Assembly (NCBI GenBank): GCA_024403795.1
Contig: JAKSRD010000003.1
Span: 1-64,000 of the forward strand
Reading direction: 5' to 3'
Origin: Saccharofermentans sp.
Lineage (GTDB): Bacteria; Bacillota; Clostridia; Saccharofermentanales; Saccharofermentanaceae
Length of the DNA stretch: 64,000 bases
Part shown: positions 39,852 to 50,014 of the stretch, piece by piece
Numbering within the stretch: position 1 is the stretch's first letter
Layout: the number at the start of each line of letters is the position of its first letter
The notes under the pieces: model-generated
What the model saw: only the letters and a program-made list of their open reading frames with translations
What the model was told of the DNA's origin: nothing
Database searches by the model: none
Position numbers and translations under genes: made by a program

Positions 39852-42116
39852 ATGAAGCGAAAAGTAATAAGCGTGATCTTGGCTTCTGCCATGATCATGG
39901 GGGTAGCATCCTGCGATAAGTTGCCGATGGCTTCGGAGACTTCATCCACCGATGAACCCGTAGAGACTACTGAAGCTCCGGTTGAGACCACGTTAGATCC
40001 GAATTCCATCATGGGATTCAACATGATCAACAACGGCGACTTTACTTCGGGCGATTTTACCTGGATAACTTACTTTGAGACCGGCGACGGTGTTCTCTCT
40101 GTAAACGACAAGGGTGAGATGCAGTTCGATGTCAAAGTGATCGGAACAAAGGACTATGCAAATCAGATTTCTTATGACGGTTTTGCACTTTACAAGAATT
40201 GTAAGTACGAGATGCAGTTCGATTGCTATTCTACGATAGAGCGCGATCTCGAATACAGGATCCAGCTCAACGGCGGTGACTATCACGCATATAACATAGA
40301 CGTGATCCATGTTACTCCGGAGGTTCAGCATTTTGATTTTGTTTTCATGATGGAAGAGGACAGCGATCCCGCACCGCGTCTTTGCTTCAACATGGGACTT
40401 TTCGACGGCCTTAAGGATGCAGGTCCGCACTCCGTCATGTTCGATAACGTCGATCTAAGATGCATCGATGATTCCGGCTATGATCCCAATTCGACAGGTG
40501 TAAGTTCTGACGCACGTAACATCAATCTTAATCAGATCGGTTATCTTACAAACGCCTCGAAAACAGCTGTCCTGAGCGGCGACGCCATTGCTGCCAAGGC
40601 ACACGTTGTTGATGTTGCTTCAGGCGAGACAGTATACGAAGGCGATGTAGGTGCCGCATCCGTTAATGCAAGCACAGGCAGGGAAGAAGCAATCTTCGAC
40701 TTCTCGAGCGTAACTGCAGCCGGAACCTACAAGGTAGTCGTCGGCGAACACGAGTCATTCGAATTCGCGATCGGTGATGATGTATACGATGAAGCTTTCA
40801 AGGCTTCTCTCCGTATGTTCTACATGCAGAGATGCGGCTGTGAATTGACGGAAGATCTCGCCGGCGAATATGCACATGCCGTTTGTCACACCGGTGAGGC
40901 AAAGATCTATGGAACTGACACGACGATCGATGTATCCGGCGGCTGGCACGATGCAGGTGACTACGGAAGATACGTCGTATCCGGAGCAAAGGCTGCTGCA
41001 GACCTCATGCTCGCATACAGCCTCTATCCTTCTGCATTTGATGACGCACTTGATATTCCCGAGTCAGGCAACGGTGTTCCCGATGTCCTAGATGAAGTAA
41101 GATTCGAACTCGACTGGCTGTTCAAGATGCAGGCGGCTGACGGCGGTGTTTATCACAAAGTAACATGTGCAAATTTCCCCAGCACTGTAATGCCTGAGGA
41201 AGAGACGGAAGAACTCATCGTTTGCCCTGTATCCACAACGGCAACGGGTGATTTCGCGGCAGTAATGGCAATGGCTTCTTACGTCTATGCTGATGTTGAT
41301 TCCGAGTTTGCCGCAAAGTGCCTTGACGCTGCAGTTAAGGCTGCTGAGTACCTTGATGCACATGCTGATCTCGAGGGCGCCGTAAATCCTTCCGATATCG
41401 TAACAGGCGAATACCCTGATACTAACGATGCTGACGAGAGAGTCTGGGCTTATGCCGAGCTCTTCAAGGCAACAGGCGATTCAAAGTACGACGAAGCATT
41501 CTGCAACCTTATCAGCGCAGGCGTTCCTTGCGCAACCGATCTCGGCTGGCAGGGCGTAGGTGCGTACGCAGGATATGCTTACCTTTCTGCAGAGAAGGCA
41601 AAGGGTAAGTTCTATGACGCAGTAGTCGTAGGCTTCATGGGCGGAATCCCCAAGATCGAAGCTGCTGCAGCAGGCGATGCTTACGGTTCATCACTTACCG
41701 AGTATCCTTGGGGCAGTAACATGACTGTTGCTAACAACGGTATGTACATCCTCCTTTATAACGACATCAAGGGCGGAACGGAAGATGTTTCCGTTGCTAC
41801 GACACAGCTCAATTATCTGCTTGGTACAAACGGTACAGGTTACTGTTTCCTCTCAGGCTTCGGTTCATTGTCTCCTGAGAATCCTCACCACAGACCTTCA
41901 CAGGCTCAGGGTGAAGCTGTACCCGGCATGCTCGCAGGAGGTCCTAACCAGAATATTGAAGATCCGTATGCACAGAATGTCTTTACAGATATCGCTCCCA
42001 ATGCCCCTGCGCTCTGCTATGCGGATAACGATCAGGCATACTCACTGAACGAGGTAGCCATCTATTGGAATTCACCGGTTGTATTCCTTTTCGCTTACGT
42101 TGAGAGCTTAGGCTGA
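39852..42116 (+). CDS. GH9 endoglucanase lipoprotein with CBM4-like domain
   Basis: 754 residues. Lipoprotein signal with lipobox GVASC (Cys21), so the enzyme is anchored outside the membrane. A carbohydrate-binding-like jelly roll spans about 45-215, a cellulase N-terminal Ig-like domain about 220-310 (NINLNQIGYLTNASKTAVLS), then GH9 at about 318-750. The catalytic motif is SGGWHDAGDYGRYV; PHHRPSQ and LNEVAIYWNSPVVF mark the C-terminal active-site part. No dockerin. Hydrolyses beta-1,4-glucan such as cellulose or mixed-linkage glucan. RBS TGGAGG and an extended -10 promoter precede it. Confidence 0.93.
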   Translation: MKRKVISVILASAMIMGVASCDKLPMASETSSTDEPVETTEAPVETTLDPNSIMGFNMINNGDFTSGDFTWITYFETGDGVLSVNDKGEMQFDVKVIGTKDYANQISYDGFALYKNCKYEMQFDCYSTIERDLEYRIQLNGGDYHAYNIDVIHVTPEVQHFDFVFMMEEDSDPAPRLCFNMGLFDGLKDAGPHSVMFDNVDLRCIDDSGYDPNSTGVSSDARNINLNQIGYLTNASKTAVLSGDAIAAKAHVVDVASGETVYEGDVGAASVNASTGREEAIFDFSSVTAAGTYKVVVGEHESFEFAIGDDVYDEAFKASLRMFYMQRCGCELTEDLAGEYAHAVCHTGEAKIYGTDTTIDVSGGWHDAGDYGRYVVSGAKAAADLMLAYSLYPSAFDDALDIPESGNGVPDVLDEVRFELDWLFKMQAADGGVYHKVTCANFPSTVMPEEETEELIVCPVSTTATGDFAAVMAMASYVYADVDSEFAAKCLDAAVKAAEYLDAHADLEGAVNPSDIVTGEYPDTNDADERVWAYAELFKATGDSKYDEAFCNLISAGVPCATDLGWQGVGAYAGYAYLSAEKAKGKFYDAVVVGFMGGIPKIEAAAAGDAYGSSLTEYPWGSNMTVANNGMYILLYNDIKGGTEDVSVATTQLNYLLGTNGTGYCFLSGFGSLSPENPHHRPSQAQGEAVPGMLAGGPNQNIEDPYAQNVFTDIAPNAPALCYADNDQAYSLNEVAIYWNSPVVFLFAYVESLG

Positions 42117-42144
42117 TCGGAAAACTTCGATTAAGATCAAATGG

Positions 42145-42183
42145 ACCTGTCCGGACTTACGGTTCGGGCAGGTCTTTTTTGTG
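42145..42183 (+). terminator. terminator of the GH9 gene
   Basis: GACCTGTCCG / CGGGCAGGTC stem (one G-U pair) around ACTTACGGTT-like loop, then TTTTTT. Confidence 0.9.
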
Positions 42184-42268
42184 TGTATGAGAGTGTGTGT
42201 GATCTTTGGGCATTGAAGCGGTGGATAACTATGGTTGTATCCGGTTGTGTCGCGCTTATCAACCCGCC

Positions 42269-43999
42269 TTACTCGTTCCACTTATAAAGTGAAGCGTAAA
42301 TGCCGTTTGTGTTCATGAGCTCGTCGTGAGTGCCGCTTTCTTCAATGCCGTTCTCCGTTAGGACGAGGATCTTCTCGGCATTGCGGATGGTGGAAAGGCG
42401 GTGAGCGATGACGAGAGTAGTCCTGTTCTTGGCGAGACGCTCGAGTGATTCCTTTACGATGTTCTCACTCTCATTGTCGAGCGCGCTTGTGGCTTCGTCG
42501 AAGATGAGGATCGGAGGGTTCTTGAGGAAGACTCGTGCGATCGAGATGCGCTGCTTTTGACCGCCGGAAAGCTTAACGCCTCTTTGTCCGATGTCGGTCT
42601 CGTAGCCTTGTGGAAGTGACATGATGAAGTCGTGCGCATTGGCGTTCTTTGCAGCTTCGATGATCTCTTCCTTTGTAGCGCCGGGTTTACCGTAGCTGAT
42701 GTTGTCGTAGATGGTTCCTGCGAACATGTAGACATCCTGCTGAACGATGCCGATATTGTCGCGAAGACTCTTCAGCGTAACATCGCGAATGTCCTTGCCG
42801 TCGATCTTGATCGAGCCGTTTGTAACATCATAGAATCTCGGGATGAGACTGCAGAGAGTGGTCTTTCCGCCGCCGGATGAACCTACCAGAGCGATGTAGG
42901 CACCGGCAGGTACATTGAGATCGATATGGCGCAATACTCTGTGTGCTCCGTCCTTGTATTTGAAGGAGACATCGCTGAATTCTATGTCGCCTTTTACATC
43001 GGTGAGTGATACGGCATCCTCTTTGTCCTTTATGTCGGGTTCGATGCTGATCATCTCGACAAAGCGCTCGAAGCCTGTGTAGCCGTTCTGGAACTGCTCG
43101 GTAAAGTCGATGAGTACGCGAACCGGTTCCGTGAAGATGTTGATGTAGAGCAGGAATGCCGTGAAGTCAGGGAACTCGACAATGCCTTTGGTAAGGAGTA
43201 TTCCGCCTGCGACGATAACGATGATGTTTATGAGAAGTGTGAAGGCGGTCATTCCGGAATGGAAGATTCCCATGTTAAGGTAGCTGGCTTTTTTGGCTGT
43301 GAGGAAGCCGTCATTGCCGATCTTGAATTTGTCATTCTCGATGTCTTCGTTTGCAAATGATTTGACGACACGTATGCCGGAGAGATTGTCTTCGATCTGC
43401 GTGTTGATCTCGGCGATCTTAACTCTGTTCTGTTTGAACGCATTGCGCATCTTCTTGTTGAGGAAGAACGCGAAAACAAACATGATCGGCAGCATGATGA
43501 ACGCGGCCAACGTGAGATAGCCGCTGATGCCTGCAAGTATGAAGAAGGCTCCGAATATCTTGATGAGCGAGATGACGATATTCTCAGGTCCGTGGTGAAG
43601 GAGTTCGGTGATCTCAAAAAGATCGCTCGTGATGCGGCTCATGAGCTGTCCGACCTTCTGGTCATCGTAGAAAGAGAAGGAGAGTTTCTGGTAGTGCGCG
43701 AAAAGTTCCGCTCTCATGTCGTATTCCATCTTGGCACCCATGACATGCCCGAAATACGATATGTAGTAATTCGCGAAGAATTGTATGACTACAAGGACGA
43801 GAAGGATGCTTCCGATGATGATGATCTCACGCATTCCTTCCTCGGGACTGAGCTCCGGAATGTCGGTAGTTACGGTCCTTACCGCAAGAGGTATTACCAA
43901 TGCGATCGCCGATGACACGATCGCGAAAAACATATCCAGACAGAATGTTCCCAGGTAGGGCTTGTAGTAGCTGACCATGCGCTTGAGATTGCTTCCCAT
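42269..43999 (-). CDS. ABC exporter half-transporter (probably homodimeric)
   Basis: 576 residues. Six transmembrane helices in about 1-310 and an NBD with all consensus elements: Walker A GSSGGGKTT (about 371-379), signature VKLSGGQKQR (about 475) and Walker B ILIFDEATSALD with catalytic Glu (about 497). Intact sites suggest a homodimer, unlike the pair at 0.9-4.5 kb. Member of the MsbA/BmrA-like exporters; substrate unknown. Stands alone, convergent with the GH9 gene and divergent from surE. Confidence 0.9.
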   Translation of the reverse strand: MGSNLKRMVSYYKPYLGTFCLDMFFAIVSSAIALVIPLAVRTVTTDIPELSPEEGMREIIIIGSILLVLVVIQFFANYYISYFGHVMGAKMEYDMRAELFAHYQKLSFSFYDDQKVGQLMSRITSDLFEITELLHHGPENIVISLIKIFGAFFILAGISGYLTLAAFIMLPIMFVFAFFLNKKMRNAFKQNRVKIAEINTQIEDNLSGIRVVKSFANEDIENDKFKIGNDGFLTAKKASYLNMGIFHSGMTAFTLLINIIVIVAGGILLTKGIVEFPDFTAFLLYINIFTEPVRVLIDFTEQFQNGYTGFERFVEMISIEPDIKDKEDAVSLTDVKGDIEFSDVSFKYKDGAHRVLRHIDLNVPAGAYIALVGSSGGGKTTLCSLIPRFYDVTNGSIKIDGKDIRDVTLKSLRDNIGIVQQDVYMFAGTIYDNISYGKPGATKEEIIEAAKNANAHDFIMSLPQGYETDIGQRGVKLSGGQKQRISIARVFLKNPPILIFDEATSALDNESENIVKESLERLAKNRTTLVIAHRLSTIRNAEKILVLTENGIEESGTHDELMNTNGIYASLYKWNE

Positions 44000-44142
44000 A
44001 TTAGGTTCCGATCCTTCCGATGAAATAATTCTAGAAATGATACCACTTATGTACCGCTAATTGTGGGTGTGTTTTTTTCTTAAAAAGAATTTTATATAAT
44101 ATACAAAATGTTATGGTAATTATTTGAAAGGGATCCCTGCTG

Positions 44143-44859
44143 ATGAGAAAGATATTGGTCTCAAATGATGACGGTATAACGGCTGACGGCATTGCAAGGC
44201 TTGCGTCGGTTGCAAAGAGATTTGGCGAAGTCTGGGTCGTGTCACCTGACAGACAGTACAGTGCAATGTCTCATGCGGCTATGTTTTGGGATCCTCTTAC
44301 GGTTACGGAGTGTGATTTCCCGATCGAAGGAGTTCATGCTTTCTCGGCGTCCGGAACACCTTCCGATTGTGTCTACCTCGGGATCAATGCCATCGTTCCC
44401 GGCGGACCGGATGTTGTTTTCTGCGGAATAAACCAGGGGATCAATGTCGGCAAGGATGTTCAATATTCAGGCACGATAGGTGCTGCCATGGAAGCGGCAT
44501 CCCGCAGTATCCTGACGATCGCGGTATCCGAGGATGATTGCAGGAATCACGGAATAACCGACAGATATCTTGAGCAGCTTATCGGAGAACTCATAGATGA
44601 GCCGTTGAAGAAGAATGAGATCTGGAACATAAATTTCCCTTCAGGCAGTTCTGAAGAGGGCAAAGGCGTTCTCTATGATCGCACATTGTCTTCGGATGAT
44701 GTCTATGCCGGCGGTTGCAGAGTTATCTCGCAGGATGGCAACACAACTGTTTACAAGTGCGGCAGCGAACGCGGCTGCAATGAGCCGGAGGGTACAGACT
44801 ATGGTGCCATAGTATCCGGTTATGTGTCGGTCGGAAAAGTCAGAAATTACAGTTGCTGA
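44143..44859 (+). CDS. surE: 5'/3'-nucleotidase SurE
   Basis: 238 residues, SurE fold. The metal-binding N-terminus ILVSNDDGITADGI, WVVSPDRQYSAMSHA and CGINQGINVGKDVQYSGTIGAAMEA give the Asp-Asp-Ser-Asn metal site. Dephosphorylates nucleoside monophosphates and short polyphosphates. RBS AAAGGGA precedes the ATG. Slightly short at the C-terminus compared with E. coli (253). A CPBP protease gene starts 21 bp downstream with a strong RBS. Confidence 0.93.
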   Translation: MRKILVSNDDGITADGIARLASVAKRFGEVWVVSPDRQYSAMSHAAMFWDPLTVTECDFPIEGVHAFSASGTPSDCVYLGINAIVPGGPDVVFCGINQGINVGKDVQYSGTIGAAMEAASRSILTIAVSEDDCRNHGITDRYLEQLIGELIDEPLKKNEIWNINFPSGSSEEGKGVLYDRTLSSDDVYAGGCRVISQDGNTTVYKCGSERGCNEPEGTDYGAIVSGYVSVGKVRNYSC

Positions 44860-44880
44860 TCACGAAGGAGGTGGGTTTCT

Positions 44881-45957
44881 ATGGAAAAAGATTTTACGCA
44901 GGTCGATAAGAAGAGGCTGATCCTTTTCGCTCTGGTGGCATACGGAATCACATTCCTTATGATGATTCCGATGTATATCGGCAAGGGGATGGGACTGGAT
45001 CTTAACCAGGTCGTAACGGCCCAGATGTTATCTCCTGCCGCCGCTGTCGCTTTGGGCTATCTGATCTTCCTTAAGGATGAGAAGCTCGTTCCGAAGCTCT
45101 TTATGAGAGTGCTTGTAATTAATTATCTGATAATGCTTGCAACTGCACTCTTGAGTATCTTTGCCGTTCCATTCAGAGTATCAACTGTATATGGTGGCCA
45201 GACTGCCGGAAACATATATATGCGTATCCTGCAGTTCTCGACTTATTTTTGTTCCTTGCTGATATGGATATCTTATTTTGTGTCACGCAGGAAGAAACGT
45301 AAATTCGCGGGACTTAGCAGAAGAAAAGAACTTAAGGGGATCATCCTGGTGCTGATCTTTGCGGTCCTCGACATATTGTGTGCGGCAGGTCCGGTCTATA
45401 TTAAGGGACTTTTCGGCGGGTTGCTGACTTCATACCGCAATCAGATCGGAAGAGCTTTTGAATTCTTGGATCTCAAGCGCACGGTCTTACTGTTGCCTGT
45501 AAGTTATCTTGTATCGGTTGCATTGTTCATCGGAGAGGAATACGGATGGAGATTCTACCTTCAGCCGCTGCTCCAGAAGAGATTCGGAAAGAGGCTCGGA
45601 ATAATCCTTCTCGGTCTTGCATGGAGTCTTTGGCATATCCCCGTTGATATCTTAACCGTATCAGGTCCTTCAATTCCACAGCTGATCGTTCTCCGTGTCA
45701 TCTCATGTGTTTTCGGAGGGATAATACTCGGATGGGCTTACATGAAGACCGGGAATATCTGGGTGACTGTATGCATGCATTTCCTGAATAATACGATCAG
45801 ACCTATCGTTGATTGGATCATCTCTTTTATTCCCAATTCCGCGCCGAAAGACTCGTGGCTTTCAGTTGCTCTTGCTTTTGTGGTAGAATTCTTGTTCTTC
45901 GGGTTGTTTATCTTTACAAAGGAATTTAGAGAACCCGGCAAAGCGAGAAAGAGGTAA
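44881..45957 (+). CDS. CPBP family intramembrane metalloprotease
   Basis: 358 residues, about eight hydrophobic helices. The CPBP signature EEYGWRFYLQPLL (about 219-231, EExxxR motif) and a second SLWHIPVD (about 256-263) hold the metal-binding Glu and His residues of Abi/Rce1-like proteases. These can process lipidated or bacteriocin-related peptides; no immunity link is shown here. Strong RBS AAGGAGGTGG. Confidence 0.85.
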   Translation: MEKDFTQVDKKRLILFALVAYGITFLMMIPMYIGKGMGLDLNQVVTAQMLSPAAAVALGYLIFLKDEKLVPKLFMRVLVINYLIMLATALLSIFAVPFRVSTVYGGQTAGNIYMRILQFSTYFCSLLIWISYFVSRRKKRKFAGLSRRKELKGIILVLIFAVLDILCAAGPVYIKGLFGGLLTSYRNQIGRAFEFLDLKRTVLLLPVSYLVSVALFIGEEYGWRFYLQPLLQKRFGKRLGIILLGLAWSLWHIPVDILTVSGPSIPQLIVLRVISCVFGGIILGWAYMKTGNIWVTVCMHFLNNTIRPIVDWIISFIPNSAPKDSWLSVALAFVVEFLFFGLFIFTKEFREPGKARKR

Positions 45958-45960
45958 CAG

Positions 45961-46941
45961 ATGCGCAAGTTTACGGTAAGTCAATCCCAGGAAGGACTTC
46001 ATGTAGTCAAAGCTTCTCAGGAGGCCTTTCCGCAGCTTAAGTCAGCGGATCTTTTCCATGCGCTTAAAAGGCGCGATATCAGGATCGACGGCAAGAAGGT
46101 TAATAAAGACATCGCGGTGAAGGCAGGAAACGAAGTCGAGATTTGGCTTCCGGATGAGCTTTTCGATTCGTCACGCAAGGCAGCGCCCGCCGGATCTCAG
46201 GAGAAGATGTTTGAGATCGTGGCTGAGACAAAGGGACTTCTTATTGTCAATAAATCGCAGGGGATCGCCGTTCATTCGGGCAAGAGTGATATCGAAGATA
46301 CGCTCATTGATCTTGTAAGGCAGACGACAAAGTACAGAGATGCCGAGCTGTGCCACAGGATCGATATGAATACAGGCGGACTTGTTCTTATTGCAAAGAA
46401 TAAAGCTGCATTGGCAGACTGTGTTGAGTTGTTCAAGAACGGACTCGTCACGAAGAGGTACCGTGCACTTGTTCTCGGAGAACCCGTTGTCGGTGATCCT
46501 GCGGTAGGAGAAGACGGAACGATCTACAAGGAAGTCAAAGGCTATCTTGAGAAGACCAAGGCGGGCAAAGTCTATATCCACGACGAGAAACAGCCCGGTG
46601 ATCTGGATATCGCTACCAAGTACAGGATACTTAAGACTTTCGCAAATGCGGGACCTGACGGTGAGAGTGTATCGGATCTTGAACTGGAGCTCGTTACCGG
46701 AAGGACGCACCAGATCAGAGCGCAGTTTGCGCATTTGGGACATCCGGTTATCGGCGACGGTAATTACGGTAGGAACAAGGTCAATATGTTTTTCGAGACT
46801 CCTGACGGCAAGAAGGTCAAGTACCAGCAGTTGTTCTCGTGCCGGATAATCTTCGGCCGGGTTCCTAAGGATAACATGCACGTTGACGTGTCGGGCAAAA
46901 CCTATAAAATATTACCTGATTATAATGTCCGTCTTTCCTGA
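45961..46941 (+). CDS. RluA family pseudouridine synthase
   Basis: 326 residues. N-terminal S4 domain (about 15-70), then the RluA catalytic motif HRIDMNTGGLVLIAKN (about 132-147, catalytic Asp135) and VTGRTHQIRAQFAHLGHPVIGDGNYG (about 238-263). Modifies uridines in 23S rRNA (RluC/D-like) or tRNA; precise target unknown. Begins 3 bp after the CPBP stop. Confidence 0.88.
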   Translation: MRKFTVSQSQEGLHVVKASQEAFPQLKSADLFHALKRRDIRIDGKKVNKDIAVKAGNEVEIWLPDELFDSSRKAAPAGSQEKMFEIVAETKGLLIVNKSQGIAVHSGKSDIEDTLIDLVRQTTKYRDAELCHRIDMNTGGLVLIAKNKAALADCVELFKNGLVTKRYRALVLGEPVVGDPAVGEDGTIYKEVKGYLEKTKAGKVYIHDEKQPGDLDIATKYRILKTFANAGPDGESVSDLELELVTGRTHQIRAQFAHLGHPVIGDGNYGRNKVNMFFETPDGKKVKYQQLFSCRIIFGRVPKDNMHVDVSGKTYKILPDYNVRLS

Positions 46942-46971
46942 GACGGAACTTATTGTGGAAGAAGGTTGTAC

Positions 46972-47814
46972 ATGACCGATAACAGACCCATCGGAGTTTT
47001 TGATTCAGGTATCGGAGGCCTCACGGTGCTTCGTGAGATCTGGAACGCGGTACCGGAAGAGAGCACGGTTTATTTCGGCGACAATTCCAGAACTCCCTAC
47101 GGTACAAAATCCAGGAGCACGGTCATCCGTTATTCTCTTCAGAACATGAAGTTCCTTGAGAGCAAGGATGTCAAGATGATCGTCATTGCATGCAATACGG
47201 CAAGTGCATACGCTTATGAGGAACTTAAGACAAGATCCAAAGTGCCCGTAGTGGAAGTGGTAACGCCGGGTGCAGATGAAGCATGCCGTGCCACAAAGAA
47301 CGGCAGGATCGGCATCATCGCCACAAAGGGAACGGTATCGACCGGAGTCTACAAGAAAGCTGTTGAAGACAAAGCTGAAGAACGCGGCATGAAGAATATT
47401 GAGATCTTCCAGCAGGCATGTCCCTTGTTCGTCTCGCTTGCCGAAGAAGGCTGGTGGGATAACGAGATCGCGAAGCTCACGGCCGAAGAGTATCTGAAGT
47501 CGCTCAAGGAAGCAGGCGTTGATACGCTCGTCATGGCATGCACGCACTATCCTTTGCTCTCAAAGGTGATCGGAGAAGTAATGGGTGACGGTGTCACGCT
47601 CGTAAATACGGGTGTTGCAACGGCAAAAGTAGTAAGAGATATTCTTAATAAAGAAAGCATAGCTTCTGAAGAGAGCTCTTCGAAGCCGTTAAGAGAATTC
47701 TACACGAGTGATGAGCCTGAGCTCTTTGAGCAGGTCGCAATGCCGTTTCTCGGCGAGGGACTGCCTTCAGGCACGAAGCATTTCTCGACTGACAGATATG
47801 AGGTGACGATCTGA
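46972..47814 (+). CDS. murI: glutamate racemase
   Basis: 280 residues from ATG 46972 (RBS AGAAGG); the in-frame TTG at 46966 is less likely. Active-site Cys in VIACNTASA (about 72-80) and the second Cys in MACTHYPLL (about 187-195), with FDSGIGGLTVLREIWN at the N-terminus. Makes D-glutamate for peptidoglycan. Its stop overlaps the next start (TGATG). Confidence 0.93.
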   Translation: MTDNRPIGVFDSGIGGLTVLREIWNAVPEESTVYFGDNSRTPYGTKSRSTVIRYSLQNMKFLESKDVKMIVIACNTASAYAYEELKTRSKVPVVEVVTPGADEACRATKNGRIGIIATKGTVSTGVYKKAVEDKAEERGMKNIEIFQQACPLFVSLAEEGWWDNEIAKLTAEEYLKSLKEAGVDTLVMACTHYPLLSKVIGEVMGDGVTLVNTGVATAKVVRDILNKESIASEESSSKPLREFYTSDEPELFEQVAMPFLGEGLPSGTKHFSTDRYEVTI

Positions 47815-48242
47815 TGGAAAATCCGATTGAAGAGCAGTGCCTGTTTGAGATCAGGTCCGGTATGTACGGTGAGCCGCTTACCACAAAGGGCTCGAAAACA
47901 GATGACGGTGTCAGGCTCGTCTACGAATGGACCGAGAAGCATAACGAGAATGAGAAAGAGACTCACTTTATTATGACGCTCATAAAAGAAGAGTCCAAAG
48001 CAATCGTAGTGCGTAACGGTGATGTTACGTCGAGAATGGTCTTCGAGGCCGGGAAAAAGACGACAAGCACCATGAATACGGCTTTCGGACCTATTGAAGT
48101 TGTCATTGATACGGATTATATTAACTTCCCGGGAGGCCTTGTTGACGGGGCAGAGATCAGTTACACACTGGATCCTGACAGCGGAGATCCGATAAGGAAC
48201 ATCTTTTCCATAAAAAGGCTATTGCAAAATCAAAAACTATAA
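47814..48242 (+). CDS. DUF1934 protein (YwiB-like)
   Basis: 142 residues, calycin-like beta-barrel family DUF1934, of unknown biochemical role. It starts at the overlap with murI. C-terminus VDGAEISYTLDPDSGD is typical. rpmF follows. Confidence 0.82.
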   Translation: MENPIEEQCLFEIRSGMYGEPLTTKGSKTDDGVRLVYEWTEKHNENEKETHFIMTLIKEESKAIVVRNGDVTSRMVFEAGKKTTSTMNTAFGPIEVVIDTDYINFPGGLVDGAEISYTLDPDSGDPIRNIFSIKRLLQNQKL

Positions 48243-48291
48243 TGTATTATCTTTAAGCATTGTTGAAGAAAGGTATTGGAGGTGAAGATAA

Positions 48292-48477
48292 GTGGCACAT
48301 CCGAAGCGTAAATGGTCGAAGGCAAGGACAGCTCGTCACAGAAGCGCATGGAAACTTAACATGCCGGGTCTCGTTGAATGTCCCCAGTGTCATGCTAAGA
48401 TGCTTCGCCGCACGGTCTGTAAGAACTGCGGTTACCTGGATGGAAAACAGGTTATCAAGGTCGACGAAGAGATCTGA
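48292..48477 (+). CDS. rpmF: 50S ribosomal protein L32
   Basis: 61 residues starting at GTG 48292 (MAHPKRKWSKARTARHR). Zinc-ribbon L32 with CPQCHAK and CKNCGY. RBS GGAGGTG upstream. The zinc-binding (C+) paralogue form is seen. Confidence 0.96.
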   Translation: MAHPKRKWSKARTARHRSAWKLNMPGLVECPQCHAKMLRRTVCKNCGYLDGKQVIKVDEEI

Positions 48478-48559
48478 TATATATAGAAGTATTTAGTTAA
48501 CGAGGCGGTGTTTGGAATAAAGGCATCGCCTCTTTTTATGCAAAGGAAGGATCAAAGGC

Positions 48560-49891
48560 ATGAGCAAACCGGTCGTGGCAATAGTGGGAAGACCTAATGT
48601 AGGTAAGTCCTCGCTGTTCAACACTATCTACGGAGAACGTATCTCTATCGTTCATGACACCCCGGGTGTCACGAGAGATCGTATTTATGCCGAGACTTCC
48701 TGGTGCGGAAGAGATTTTATAATGATCGATACGGGCGGAATCGAGCCCGACACGGGGGATGACATTATCCTGCAGCAGATGCGTATCCAGGCGGAGATCG
48801 CGATCGAGACAGCGGATGTCATTCTTTTTATGTGTGATCTCAAGGCGGGACTTACCGCAGCAGATGAGGAGATTGCCGTAATGCTCCGTAAAGCAGGCCG
48901 TCCCGTAGTCCTCTGCGTTAATAAATCCGATTATGTCGGTGATCCGCCGCCGGAATTCTATGAATTCTATAATCTCGGTCTTGAGGATGTCTGCGCGATC
49001 TCGGCTGCTCATAAACTCGGTCTGGGCGAGATGCTCGACCTGATCGTCGCAAAATTTCCTCCGGTTGAAGAGAATGCCGAAGAAGACGAGAGCATCAGAG
49101 TTGCCATTATCGGCAGACCTAATGCCGGCAAATCTTCTTTGTCCAACAGACTTACAGGTGCCGAGCGAAGCATAGTATCCGACATTGCCGGTACTACGCG
49201 TGATACGATCGACTCCGAGATCGAGAATCAATATGGTTCCTTTACGATCGTAGATACTGCCGGCATGCGTAAGAAGGGCAAGATCGAAGACGTCATTGAG
49301 CGTTATTCGATGGTAAGAGCCCTTGCGGCAGTAGACAGAAGTGATGTCTGCGTCATCCTTATCGATGCCGAAGCAGGTGTTACCGAACAGGATACGAGGA
49401 TCGCAGGTCTTGCGCACGATTCCGGCAAGGCTTCGGTAATAGTTATCAACAAGTGGGATCTCATCGATAAAGATACCGGAACACTTGAGGAGATGACCAA
49501 GATAGTCAAGCAGCGTCTGCCTTTTATGGACTATGCTCCGGTGCTGTTCATCTCAGCAAAGACGGGTCAGCGTGTTGATAAGCTTTTCGCGCTGATAAAG
49601 ACCGTATACGACAATTCCAAGAAGCGCCTTACTACAAGCGTTCTTAACCGCATGATCTCCGAAGCGGTTACTCAGGTGCCCACTCCTCAGGACAAGGGAA
49701 GACATCTCCGTATTTACTATGGAACACAGGTCTCGGTACAGCCGCCGACGTTCGCGCTCTTTGTTAACGATAAGGAATTGTCGCATTTCTCATATGAGAG
49801 ATATCTCGAGAATCAGTTAAGACGTAACTTCGGATTCGAAGGCGTTCCGCTGCGTCTCCTTTTGCGTAATAAGAACGGCGAAGAAGACTGA
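48560..49891 (+). CDS. der: GTPase Der (EngA)
   Basis: 443 residues with two GTPase domains: G1 motifs GRPNVGKSS (about 8-16) and GRPNAGKSS (about 188-196), each with DTGG / DTAG and NKSD / NKWD. C-terminal KH-like domain. Essential for 50S ribosome maturation. RBS AAAGGAAGG nearby. Confidence 0.96.
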   Translation: MSKPVVAIVGRPNVGKSSLFNTIYGERISIVHDTPGVTRDRIYAETSWCGRDFIMIDTGGIEPDTGDDIILQQMRIQAEIAIETADVILFMCDLKAGLTAADEEIAVMLRKAGRPVVLCVNKSDYVGDPPPEFYEFYNLGLEDVCAISAAHKLGLGEMLDLIVAKFPPVEENAEEDESIRVAIIGRPNAGKSSLSNRLTGAERSIVSDIAGTTRDTIDSEIENQYGSFTIVDTAGMRKKGKIEDVIERYSMVRALAAVDRSDVCVILIDAEAGVTEQDTRIAGLAHDSGKASVIVINKWDLIDKDTGTLEEMTKIVKQRLPFMDYAPVLFISAKTGQRVDKLFALIKTVYDNSKKRLTTSVLNRMISEAVTQVPTPQDKGRHLRIYYGTQVSVQPPTFALFVNDKELSHFSYERYLENQLRRNFGFEGVPLRLLLRNKNGEED

Positions 49892-50014
49892 TATTTTGTG
49901 GAATTTCACAGTGACAACAACAGCCGATTAAGTAGTTAAATATTACTCGGTTTAATTTAGCATTATTAGGTTTATAGGCATTGCATTCAACCTGTTATAT
50001 TGGAGAAAGATATT

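Noticed and set aside
49900-49916. TGTGGAATTTCACA, CRP-like palindrome before typA
   Set aside because: Only partly symmetric, and no second copy or CRP gene is seen.
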